Shown piece after piece: positions 5,845 through 12,376 of a DNA stretch of 12,376 nt. Origin of the DNA: a bacterium. GTDB taxonomy: Bacteria > Spirochaetota > Spirochaetia > JABEVK01. The notes beneath the pieces are model-generated. The model did not search any database and had not been told where the DNA came from. It was given only the letters and a program-made list of their open reading frames with translations. Position numbers and translations under genes: made by a program. The DNA is taken from assembly GCA_021782055.1 (NCBI GenBank), contig JAJXVP010000063.1, positions 1 through 12,376 of the forward strand, given 5' to 3'. Numbering within the stretch: position 1 is the first letter of the stretch; each line of letters begins with the position of its first letter.

Positions 5845-7866
5845 ATGGATGCTCATGATCTGACAAAGATTCGCCGTTTGCTCGATATGGTAATACCATT
5901 TCGGTTTTTGCCCCCAGAACGGAAAGATCGTTTGGCGAATGAATGGCAAGAGCGCTCTTTGGCCCCTTTTGAAGTAATTTTCTCGGCCGGTGAGACCTCA
6001 CAGGACGTTTGGCTTTTAGAAGAAGGTCAGGTCGAGTTAACCTATGCTGAGCGTTCCTATATTCGCCCGGCCAACCTGGTACGACCTGGTCACTATTTTG
6101 GGGAACGCGCCGCTTTGTTGAAGCAAGTTCGTACTCATGGGGCGCGGGCGGTTGCCGCCAGCAGGGTTTGGTTTCTTTCCGCTGAAAAATTTTTGGCTCT
6201 CATTGGTGATTTTCCCGTGTTCGCACAAGCCTTTGGCTCCATTCTTCGCGATAAGCACGGCGTTTTTTTACCGTTAGAAAACTTTTCGCACGAAGTGGCC
6301 CGCAGTTTAGATCAAGGCTACTTTCGGATGGATCGTTTAGTCGAAATGTACCGGGATTTGGCCCCCGCGATGCATGTTTACCTCCATGACCCCCACCGCA
6401 TCGACGTGGACGCCCTGGCTTATGTGGTACGCCGCCTGCCTGAAAACGTCACACGCACTCTGGCGTGGTTTTTTACCGACGACATTCCGGCATTGTACGC
6501 CGAGCCCTCCCGCCTCTTTCCAGTCATGACCACGGCGGCTCGTCGCCGTAGTGTCTGGGAAATGCTGCCGGGAAAAAATATGGTTTTGCTCCGAACAGGC
6601 CTTTCCGACATCCTCGATTTCCTAACGTGCCTCTGCGTCTTTTCTTTGGAATCCCACAAGATTCGCCGTCGGCTCTATGACCCCGCGCTCTTGTTACGCC
6701 TTTCGGCGTGCCGAGGTGCCGAGGCTCAGGGCCTGTGTGACGGCCCGGAGGCGCTTGCTGAGTTTCCTCTCACGGCCGAAGAGCGTACTGGCTTGGTGAA
6801 CCTCTGGGGTGAAAAAACTCTTAGCCGCTTGTATGAGCTGGTGCTTCATCACGAAGATTGGCAATTGGTCGTAGAAAGACAGGTGAATAACTACAATAGC
6901 CGTCGGACAGAAAAATGGACAAACTTGGTGGCCACGGCGGTACGAGAGTTGACAGGGAGTGACCCCTGGGATTTGCCGGCAGAGTGGAAGGTCCATCTGA
7001 TTTCGAGCAACACTCATTCGGTTGCAAATTGTTTGTCACCCTTTCCCCGCCTTCATCGAGACGAAATCTTGGCTTGGGCCGAAGCCCATCACCTGGTGAA
7101 CGAACCTTGGGCCGAGGAACAGGACCTGTTGTACGTGCTTGCGGCCGCCTGGGTAAAAGCCGATCCTCAACGCCACCCGACGCGCGCTCAGGAACGGTCG
7201 TGGGGGCTTTTGCGGCTAGAGGACGAGGCCTCGACCGGCATTGCCGTTCAGCTGATTGATTCGTCGCGCCTGTCGCCCCTTGTCGACGACAAGTTAGAAA
7301 AGGTTTCACCTTGCCAACTGATTGTGAATATAGACTACGCTTTTGGCGTTCAGGCCGAAGAAATCATCCGTAGCCTCATCTCGATCTTTCCGAATCGTGT
7401 GTCCAGTATCAATGTGCTCGGAAAAGCAGGCTCGTTGTCAGGGCAGAGGGGAGATTTGTTGATTCCCAATGCCTTTATTCTGCAAGCCGACGACAGCTTT
7501 TACCCTTTAAATAACCCGGTCAGCGAAGAACGGCTTCGTCAGTATGCTCCTGCCAGCCGAATCGTTCAGGGCCCACTCCTCACCGTCGAGGGCACCTTGT
7601 TACAAAATCGTGCCTTGCTGAATTTTTACCGAAATATCTGGAAGTGCATTGGCCTCGAGATGGAAGGGGTCCACTACGCACGAGCGGTGACCGAGGCGCG
7701 GCAGTTGGGTGTCCTGGCCCCCGATAGCCCGGCACGGTACTACTACTACGTCTCGGACGTGCCGCTCGAGGCCGGTCAACAGCTGTCACAGCCCTTGTCA
7801 CCGTGGGAAGGTGTTCCGCCGCTCTACGCCATTACGCGCGAAGTGCTCAATCAAATTCTTTCTTGA
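5845..7866 (+). CDS. Cyclic-nucleotide-binding-like domain protein with C-terminal nucleoside-phosphorylase-like region
   Basis: A 673-residue soluble protein of unknown function. Residues about 17-130 resemble a cNMP-binding beta-roll (GETSQDVWLLEEGQVELTY, then PGHYFGERAALL at 81-92). In the phosphate-binding cassette the usual Arg-Ser/Thr-Ala is replaced by HGA (98-100), so classical cAMP binding is doubtful. Residues about 140-470 are mainly helical, with a distinctive VHLISSNTHSVANCLSPF block (384-401), and I do not recognise a family. Residues about 490-625 contain INVLGKAGSLSGQRGDLLIP and LEMEGVHYARAV. These recall the glycine-rich and Met-Glu substrate motifs of the nucleoside phosphorylase/nucleosidase superfamily, but catalysis is unproven. 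There is no DNA-binding helix-turn-helix and no membrane segment. The gene begins 33 nt after BLUF on the same strand, so it is a plausible BLUF partner or output; that link rests on position only. Confidence 0.72.
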   Translation: MDAHDLTKIRRLLDMVIPFRFLPPERKDRLANEWQERSLAPFEVIFSAGETSQDVWLLEEGQVELTYAERSYIRPANLVRPGHYFGERAALLKQVRTHGARAVAASRVWFLSAEKFLALIGDFPVFAQAFGSILRDKHGVFLPLENFSHEVARSLDQGYFRMDRLVEMYRDLAPAMHVYLHDPHRIDVDALAYVVRRLPENVTRTLAWFFTDDIPALYAEPSRLFPVMTTAARRRSVWEMLPGKNMVLLRTGLSDILDFLTCLCVFSLESHKIRRRLYDPALLLRLSACRGAEAQGLCDGPEALAEFPLTAEERTGLVNLWGEKTLSRLYELVLHHEDWQLVVERQVNNYNSRRTEKWTNLVATAVRELTGSDPWDLPAEWKVHLISSNTHSVANCLSPFPRLHRDEILAWAEAHHLVNEPWAEEQDLLYVLAAAWVKADPQRHPTRAQERSWGLLRLEDEASTGIAVQLIDSSRLSPLVDDKLEKVSPCQLIVNIDYAFGVQAEEIIRSLISIFPNRVSSINVLGKAGSLSGQRGDLLIPNAFILQADDSFYPLNNPVSEERLRQYAPASRIVQGPLLTVEGTLLQNRALLNFYRNIWKCIGLEMEGVHYARAVTEARQLGVLAPDSPARYYYYVSDVPLEAGQQLSQPLSPWEGVPPLYAITREVLNQILS

Positions 7867-7892
7867 CCACAACTTGCGAATTCCGCTAAACT
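7863..7892 (+). promoter_or_regulatory. Predicted leaderless promoter of ychF
   Basis: TTGACC (7863-7868, 5 of 6) and TAAACT (7887-7892, 4 of 6) are 18 nt apart. Seven nt follow before the ATG at 7900, and there is no Shine-Dalgarno. The -35 box overlaps the stop codon of the preceding gene. Confidence 0.5.
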
Positions 7893-7899
7893 CACGCCC

Positions 7900-8997
7900 A
7901 TGGGTTTAAACTGCGGTATTGTTGGGTTGCCAAATGTCGGCAAATCCACGATTTTTTCGGCCTTGACGAGAAGTGAGGCTCTTATTGCCAACTATGCGTT
8001 TGCGACGATTGATCCGAACGTCGGTATTGTCGATGTTCCTGACATCCGACTTAAAAAGATTGCCGAATGTATCCCCCCGCAAAAGCTGGTTCCCGCGACG
8101 GTCGAAATTGTCGATATTGCGGGCTTGGTAAAAGGCGCCAGTCAGGGAAAAGGGCGGGGTAATCAATTTTTAGCCAATATCCGGGGGGTCGATGCTCTGC
8201 TTCATGTCGTCCGCTGTTTTGATAACGCGGATATTGAACACGTCGAAAATCGCGTGAACCCCGTCGAAGACCGTGACATCATTAACCTCGAATTGGCCCT
8301 GGCGGACTTAGAATCGGTGACGAAACGTCTGGGGACCGTCGAAAAAAAGGCGCGCGGGCAGGACAAAGATGCCAAGGCCCAGTTGCCCGTTTTAGAAAAG
8401 CTTCAAGCCGTACTCAACGATGGCAAGCCGGCTCGTGCCGCAGGGCTAACCGAAGACGAGCAATTTCTTGTTCGCGATTTGTTTTTGATTACGCTAAAAC
8501 CGATGATTTATGTGGCCAACGTCGACGAAGAAGGCTTAAAACAGCCCCCCGCCTATGTCGACCAACTGGTGGCGGCGGCTAAAGCCGAGGGCTCCGATAC
8601 TCTGGTGCTGTGTGGAAAGTTAGAAGCAGAGATTGCTGGTCTTGAGTCAGAAGACGATCGAGAAATGTTTTTAGCCGAAGCAGGTTTACAAGAGTCGGGC
8701 CTGTCGCGCCTAATTCATGCGGCCTACCGACTCTTGGGGTTGCGAACCTATTTTACCGCCGGTGAAACCGAGGTTAGGGCATGGACTTTTCATGAAGGTG
8801 ACAAGGCTCCCCAGGCCGCCGGGGTCATCCACAGCGACTTTGAAAAGGGTTTTATCAAAGCGGAAGTTTATCACTACGACGATTTGATGGAGTTACGAAC
8901 CGAAGTTGAAATCAAAGCACGGGGTCGCTTACGCATCGAGGGAAAAGAGTATGTCGTTAGCGACGGCGACATCATGCATTTTCGTTTTAATACCTAA
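7900..8997 (+). CDS. ychF: Ribosome-associated ATPase YchF (OLA1 family)
   Basis: A conserved Obg-related P-loop protein that binds ribosomes and, unlike most relatives, prefers ATP over GTP. The 365 residues are the normal length. It shows the P-loop GLPNVGKST (9-17), the switch region [12 protein letters not shown] (31-42), [16 protein letters not shown] (72-87) and NVDE (207-210). NVDE replaces the NKxD guanine motif and is the family's ATP-specificity mark. A coiled-coil segment (about 130-180) and a C-terminal TGS domain (about 281-364, ending HFRF) complete the family layout. It is a housekeeping gene probably transcribed from its own promoter, and it closes the plus-strand block. No T-tract terminator follows on the plus strand. 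Confidence 0.98.
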   Translation: MGLNCGIVGLPNVGKSTIFSALTRSEALIANYAFATIDPNVGIVDVPDIRLKKIAECIPPQKLVPATVEIVDIAGLVKGASQGKGRGNQFLANIRGVDALLHVVRCFDNADIEHVENRVNPVEDRDIINLELALADLESVTKRLGTVEKKARGQDKDAKAQLPVLEKLQAVLNDGKPARAAGLTEDEQFLVRDLFLITLKPMIYVANVDEEGLKQPPAYVDQLVAAAKAEGSDTLVLCGKLEAEIAGLESEDDREMFLAEAGLQESGLSRLIHAAYRLLGLRTYFTAGETEVRAWTFHEGDKAPQAAGVIHSDFEKGFIKAEVYHYDDLMELRTEVEIKARGRLRIEGKEYVVSDGDIMHFRFNT

Positions 8998-9035
8998 GAT
9001 CCTTTTCAATCCTAAAGTCAGTTTGTTTTGGGGCT

Positions 9036-9075
9036 AAAAAAAACCTCACGGAGGACGAGGGGTGCCTCCGTGAGG
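9036..9075 (-). terminator. Intrinsic terminator of the ABC transporter operon
   Basis: CCTCACGGAGG (9044-9054) and CCTCCGTGAGG (9065-9075) form a perfect 11-bp stem with a 10-nt loop. Read on the minus strand, it is followed by eight T residues (A-run 9036-9043). It lies 22 nt past the stop of the last permease gene. On the plus strand the hairpin follows ychF but has no T tract. Confidence 0.93.
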
Positions 9076-9097
9076 TGAGCAAAGGAAGACGATTTGG

Positions 9098-10024
9098 CTA
9101 TTCCTTGACGGCCCCGGACGAGATTCCCTCAATGAGAAAGCGCGACAAAATACTAAAGGCGATCAAAATCGGAAAGACCGAGAGAGCAACACCCATGTAC
9201 ATGGCACCAAAGTCCCGGTTGTAAAGAGTCGTGTTTAACTGCTGAATAAGGAGCGGCAAGGTAAATAACGACTTCTTATCCAGAACAATCAGCGGCCCAA
9301 GGTAGTTGTTCCACGACCCCAGGAAACCCATGATCGAAACTGTTGCAATGCCTGGCATGGACAACGGCAAAACAATCCGGTTGAAAATCATGAACTCACC
9401 GGCTCCGTCAATACGCGCAGCTTCGACCAAGCTGATAGGTAGTGACCCGGTAATGAACTGCCGAATAAAGAATACGGCAAACGGACTGGCTATTGCAGGC
9501 AAAATCAGCGGCCAGTAGGTGTCGAGCATGTTGAGCCCGCTGATCAGTTTAAAGTACCCGATCAAACCGACAGTGGGGGGGAGCATAATGACAACCATGA
9601 TCAGACCCCAGAGGATCTTTTTCAGCTTGAACTTGTACAAAGAAAAGCAGAAGGCTGTCATCGCACTGAAATAGCCAGAAAGTAAGGTTGCTGAAACGGC
9701 AATGACGGCAGAGTTCAAGAAGCCTTGAGGAATATTCAAGCCGTTGCCTCGAACATTCTTGTCGACGGCCGAAACTTTTCCAAAAATGAGGTTCATAAAG
9801 TTGTCAACAAGGTGAGTGCTGGGAAGGAACGAAACCCCCGAGAAGATTTCATTGTTCGAGCGAGTTGCATTGATGAACATCAAATAAAAGGGGATAGCAC
9901 AGAGGATTCCCAAAAGGATCATCAATCCGTAGCTAAAAATCGTGATTCCTCTTTTACCAATAAACGACTTGGGCACCGCATAATGCTGGTGGTGGGCAGT
10001 GGTATGAGTGGTAGTCTGACTCAT
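9098..10024 (-). CDS. Carbohydrate ABC transporter permease (MalG/CUT1 type)
   Basis: An inner-membrane subunit of a binding-protein-dependent importer. The 308 residues show about six hydrophobic segments: near 28-50, 101-127, 136-158, 168-190, 220-245 and 272-300. The EAA loop that docks the ATPase is clear: EAARIDGAGEFMIFNRIVLP (about 201-220). FLNSAVIA and GSWNNYLGPLI are typical of MalG-like proteins. The N-terminal tail is odd, with several histidines in THTTAHHQHY (about 6-15) before the first membrane segment. The start overlaps the upstream permease stop as ATGA, and GAGGAG lies about 10 nt upstream. The substrate is not deducible from sequence, though the family transports oligosaccharides, glycerol-phosphate or similar solutes. 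Confidence 0.93.
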   Translation of the reverse strand: MSQTTTHTTAHHQHYAVPKSFIGKRGITIFSYGLMILLGILCAIPFYLMFINATRSNNEIFSGVSFLPSTHLVDNFMNLIFGKVSAVDKNVRGNGLNIPQGFLNSAVIAVSATLLSGYFSAMTAFCFSLYKFKLKKILWGLIMVVIMLPPTVGLIGYFKLISGLNMLDTYWPLILPAIASPFAVFFIRQFITGSLPISLVEAARIDGAGEFMIFNRIVLPLSMPGIATVSIMGFLGSWNNYLGPLIVLDKKSLFTLPLLIQQLNTTLYNRDFGAMYMGVALSVFPILIAFSILSRFLIEGISSGAVKE

Positions 10025-10926
10025 TTCATCGTCTCCTCGGCGTTCTCTTTTCCATAAGTGACCCGCAGGTAGGCAAGGGTAAAGACGCCAATTATGGCGA
10101 ACACAATCCAGGCTACCGCAGAACCGGCACCCAGGTTTTGGTCCCAGGTAAAGGCGCGGGAATACATGTAAACAGACATTGTCATGGCTCCCTGGTCAGG
10201 GCCGCCTGTATTGCTAAAGAGAACCCAGGGAAGGTCAAACATGTTCATACCGCCAATCAGAGAGGTGATCATGATGTAGACCATAACCGGGCGGATGATA
10301 GGAAGAACGATACCAAAAAAGATTTTTGAGTCTGAGGCGCCGTCCAAAACAGCGGCTTCGAAGTAATCTTTCGGCATCGATTGGATACCCGAGATCAACA
10401 TAATGGCGGTAAAACCAAACCACATCCAAGTTTGTACGCCAGAAATCACCAGCTGAGCCCAGTAACCGTGACTGAACCAGTTGATGTATTTATTGTGGTC
10501 GGAGCCAAAAAAAAGTTGGTTTATTGAGCCAGACTGCCAGTCAAAGAGCGCGTAAACTAAGATGGCGATGGTGGTAACAGTAACAATATTCGGAAAGAAG
10601 ATGACGGCGCGAAACAGGCCTTTGCCCTTTAAGCGGATTTGATAGTTCGTCATGACAGCCGCTACGAAAAGCGCCAGAGCCATTTGAAGAATGATATTGG
10701 GCAACCAGATCGCCCAGGTGTTATAGAAGGTTTTCCAGAAGAGGGGTGAGGCCAGCTCATGTTGGTAGTTCTCAACCCCAATAAAATGGGCAGGGTTAAG
10801 GCTAGTCAACGAGTCATTGGTAAAGCTGGTCGTAAAGGTATTGAAAACGGGATAAATGGTAAAAACAGCGAATGCCAGGAAAAACGGCAAAAGCATCAGA
10901 TAACCGACACGGGGCAAACGTTTCAT
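10021..10926 (-). CDS. Carbohydrate ABC transporter permease (MalF/CUT1 type)
   Basis: The first of two permease subunits forming the membrane channel. The 301 residues contain hydrophobic segments near 8-29, 68-93, 105-128, 157-180, 210-233 and 265-290. The EAA loop is EAAVLDGASDSKIFFGIVLP (about 190-209). FIGVENY in the first periplasmic loop and NTGGPDQGAMTMSVYMY near 239-255 are standard for this subfamily. AAAGGA lies 8 nt before the ATG. It sits between the binding protein and the second permease, in the usual order, and overlaps the latter by 4 nt. Confidence 0.94.
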   Translation of the reverse strand: MKRLPRVGYLMLLPFFLAFAVFTIYPVFNTFTTSFTNDSLTSLNPAHFIGVENYQHELASPLFWKTFYNTWAIWLPNIILQMALALFVAAVMTNYQIRLKGKGLFRAVIFFPNIVTVTTIAILVYALFDWQSGSINQLFFGSDHNKYINWFSHGYWAQLVISGVQTWMWFGFTAIMLISGIQSMPKDYFEAAVLDGASDSKIFFGIVLPIIRPVMVYIMITSLIGGMNMFDLPWVLFSNTGGPDQGAMTMSVYMYSRAFTWDQNLGAGSAVAWIVFAIIGVFTLAYLRVTYGKENAEETMK

Positions 10927-10953
10927 GACAAGTTCCTTTGTGAAGTCCTGGGG

Positions 10954-10975
10954 AGGGGGACCGCAAGGTCCCCCT
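10954..10975 (-). repeat. Intercistronic hairpin between binding-protein and permease genes
   Basis: AGGGGGACC and GGTCCCCCT form a perfect 9-bp GC-rich stem around a 4-nt loop, 11 nt past the binding-protein stop on the minus strand. There is no T tract, so it is unlikely to end transcription fully. Stable hairpins here in sugar-transport operons (malE-malF is the known case) protect the upstream mRNA and allow more binding protein than permease. That role is inferred from position. Confidence 0.7.
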
Positions 10976-10986
10976 TAAAGCAATAA

Positions 10987-12270
10987 TTAGTAGTTCATAT
11001 CAGGGTACATTTGCTGAACCCTGGTAGTGATTTCCTTCATAGCGGCATCAACATTGGGGAACTTGTTGTTCAGGTAATCGTCAAGGACAGATCCCACAAC
11101 TTGGTTGATAACGCGGTCTTCTGAAGAAACTCCAGAAGCGTCAATTTTATTAGCGGTTTCTGCAAAGAATTTGTAGTGGTTCTGATGACCGCCTAGTACG
11201 CCGGCCGGGTCACCGTTGTTGAAGTGGTTCATGATGGTTTTTACAACAACTTTGTCAGAACTGAAGTCTCCGGTGCGCAGAGCCAGCTTTTCCATATAGG
11301 GTTCGTTCTGGGTCATCATGCTGATAAAGGCCCAGGCCAAATCCTTATTGGGGCTACCCTTATAGATATTCAGCCAAGTGCCGCCCCAGTACCAGTCCAA
11401 AGGTGTATGGCAAATGCCCCAGTCACCCAAGGATTCTTTTTGATTACTTAACACAAAGAATAAGCCCCAAGTTGGCCACAGATAGGCAAATACCTTGGCT
11501 TTTCCGGGGGGGGTGTTCATTTGATCCATCCAGGGAGCTGACCAGTCAGAAAGTTTCATATCCATGTTGCCATCGCGCAATTGCTTGGCGACTTCAAAAT
11601 ACTTCTTAATGATGGGGTCGAGGTGCCAGTTGTGGTTTGCGTCAAAGTAGGGTTCTTTTTTGTTGGCAAAGAACACCGAACCCAGGTCGCCTGCTTCAGG
11701 GAGCAGGTAGTAACCATGCTTCGCGAGCAATTTTCCGGATGCAATGAACTTGGACCACGTGGAGAAGTGCTTACCCACCTCAACAGGGTTATCGGTGCCA
11801 AATACTTTCAAGGCAATAGAGCGGCGGAAGAAAAGCCCGCCGGGGGTAGTTTGCCACGTCAAGGCGCGAAGAACGCCTTTCTTGTCACGGCCCATTTCGG
11901 CGGCATAGGGGTACTGATTCACAGTACTGGCGTAGTAGGGCGCGGCACCCAAGTCAACGCTCTGACCCAAGTTGACGACTTCTTTGATATACCCAGCTTC
12001 CCCAACAAAAATGTCAGGAACGTCTCGTTTGGTCCGCAACAGGGGAATCAGCTTGTTCATGTACTGCTCATTCGGAACAACGCGCAAGTCCACGTGGGCT
12101 CCGGTGAGTTTCTCGAAATCAGCTATGACCCCGTTGGTCTTGAACTCATCCGAGAACGTCATGATAGTCAGGGTGCGTCCTTGCGCCCATTGACCGAAAC
12201 TGAGGGCACTGCCCAGCCACAAACCGACGAGCCCTAAGGTCAGGACACGCTTCGGAAGGTGAAATTTCAT
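10987..12270 (-). CDS. ABC transporter solute-binding protein, family 1 (sugar type)
   Basis: A periplasmic receptor that captures the solute and delivers it to the two permeases. The 427 residues begin with a signal peptide: basic start MKFHLPKR, a hydrophobic core at about 9-25, and probable cleavage near AQG (29-31). No lipobox cysteine is present, so it is a free periplasmic protein and the cell is probably diderm. The mature part shows the fold's typical LTIMTFSDEFKTNGVIADFE opening, then a DVPDIFVGEAGYI segment and the aromatic-rich binding-cleft region WPTWGLFFVLSN and DWYWGGTWLNIYKGSPNKDLAWAFI. Many tryptophans and tyrosines fit carbohydrate stacking, but the sugar cannot be named. 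AAGGAG is 5 nt before the ATG. It is the first gene of the operon. No ATPase gene follows, so the ATPase must be encoded elsewhere. Confidence 0.94.
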   Translation of the reverse strand: MKFHLPKRVLTLGLVGLWLGSALSFGQWAQGRTLTIMTFSDEFKTNGVIADFEKLTGAHVDLRVVPNEQYMNKLIPLLRTKRDVPDIFVGEAGYIKEVVNLGQSVDLGAAPYYASTVNQYPYAAEMGRDKKGVLRALTWQTTPGGLFFRRSIALKVFGTDNPVEVGKHFSTWSKFIASGKLLAKHGYYLLPEAGDLGSVFFANKKEPYFDANHNWHLDPIIKKYFEVAKQLRDGNMDMKLSDWSAPWMDQMNTPPGKAKVFAYLWPTWGLFFVLSNQKESLGDWGICHTPLDWYWGGTWLNIYKGSPNKDLAWAFISMMTQNEPYMEKLALRTGDFSSDKVVVKTIMNHFNNGDPAGVLGGHQNHYKFFAETANKIDASGVSSEDRVINQVVGSVLDDYLNNKFPNVDAAMKEITTRVQQMYPDMNY

Positions 12271-12294
12271 AACGACTCCTTATCGTAAGATAAC

Positions 12295-12300
12295 ACTATA
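12295..12300 (-). promoter_or_regulatory. Possible -10 box for the ABC operon
   Basis: TATAGT (minus strand, 5 of 6) lies 24 nt before the binding-protein ATG, leaving room for a short leader with the AAGGAG ribosome site. No good -35 box is seen at 16-18 nt; TTAACG is 20 nt away. A small TTATC/GATAA inverted repeat lies between the -10 box and the ribosome site. Confidence 0.35.
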
Positions 12301-12329
12301 CTTGACTTGTTTTTGCTGATCGTTAATCC

Positions 12330-12339
12330 GGCTATAGCC
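12330..12339. promoter_or_regulatory. Palindrome upstream of the ABC operon
   Basis: GGCTATAGCC is a perfect 10-bp palindrome about 60 bp upstream of the binding-protein ATG, just beyond the possible promoter. It could be an operator half for a sugar-responsive regulator, but a single short palindrome is weak evidence. The rest of 12340-12376 is AT-rich with nothing recognisable. Confidence 0.2.
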
Positions 12340-12376
12340 TGATATTGAATACGAAATATTTCTGATTTTAATTTGC

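Noticed and set aside
6821..7309. 162-aa minus-strand open frame inside the cNMP-domain gene
   Set aside because: Composition is Arg/Pro/Ser-rich as expected for an antisense frame in this base composition, with no supporting signals.
5845..7866. Anti-phage (CBASS/Pycsar-like) effector because of cNMP and phosphorylase-like domains
   Set aside because: No nucleotidyl cyclase, toxin or defence gene is nearby, the binding cassette is degenerate, and the setting is rib-BLUF-ychF.
9044..9075. Terminator for ychF on the plus strand
   Set aside because: The hairpin has no T tract on that strand; its eight-T tract is on the minus strand, so it serves the ABC operon.
11581..12237. 218-aa plus-strand open frame opposite the solute-binding protein
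   Set aside because: It is a shadow of a gene with a signal peptide and family motifs, and it has no recognisable domain of its own.
1..12376. CRISPR arrays, tRNA or rRNA genes, insertion sequences, attachment sites
   Set aside because: No repeated spacer pattern, cloverleaf, transposase frame or terminal inverted repeats were seen on reading either strand.

Overview
The window looks like a chromosomal segment from a diderm, heterotrophic bacterium. The solute-binding protein has a classical signal peptide without a lipobox, which fits a periplasm, and base composition is moderate with compact, overlapping operons. No phylum-specific marker is present, so I do not assign a phylum.

Region 1 (1-1652, minus strand) is a light-signalling operon. 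An EAL-domain c-di-GMP phosphodiesterase is followed 36 nt later by a 125-aa photoactive yellow protein (PYP) with all chromophore-pocket residues, and then, 1 nt after its stop, by the first 47 residues of a carrier-protein-like gene cut by the window edge. Region 2 (1617-1951) is a divergent control region. It holds a near-leaderless promoter for the EAL gene, a small dyad, a promoter for the rib operon and an FMN riboswitch with a hairpin-bearing expression platform.

Region 3 (1952-8997, plus strand) starts with the complete riboflavin operon ribD-ribE-ribBA-ribH, whose genes overlap. Ten nt later comes a stand-alone BLUF domain (FAD-binding blue-light sensor). It is followed by a 673-aa protein with an N-terminal cyclic-nucleotide-binding-like domain and a C-terminal region resembling the nucleoside phosphorylase fold, and then by ychF. 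Region 4 (9036-12376, minus strand) is a carbohydrate-type ABC importer: binding protein and two permeases, no ATPase, with an intercistronic hairpin and a strong terminator.

The most interesting content is the 8-kb blue-light locus. Two photoreceptors with unrelated chemistry (p-coumaroyl PYP and flavin BLUF) sit on either side of one divergent control region. PYP is in an operon with a c-di-GMP-degrading enzyme, and BLUF sits behind the genes that make its cofactor precursor. A second recurrent signal is that the EAL, BLUF, cNMP-domain and ychF genes each have a -10-like TAnnnT hexamer ending 6-7 nt before the ATG and no properly spaced Shine-Dalgarno. This suggests leaderless transcripts, while most operon-internal genes have ordinary Shine-Dalgarno sites.
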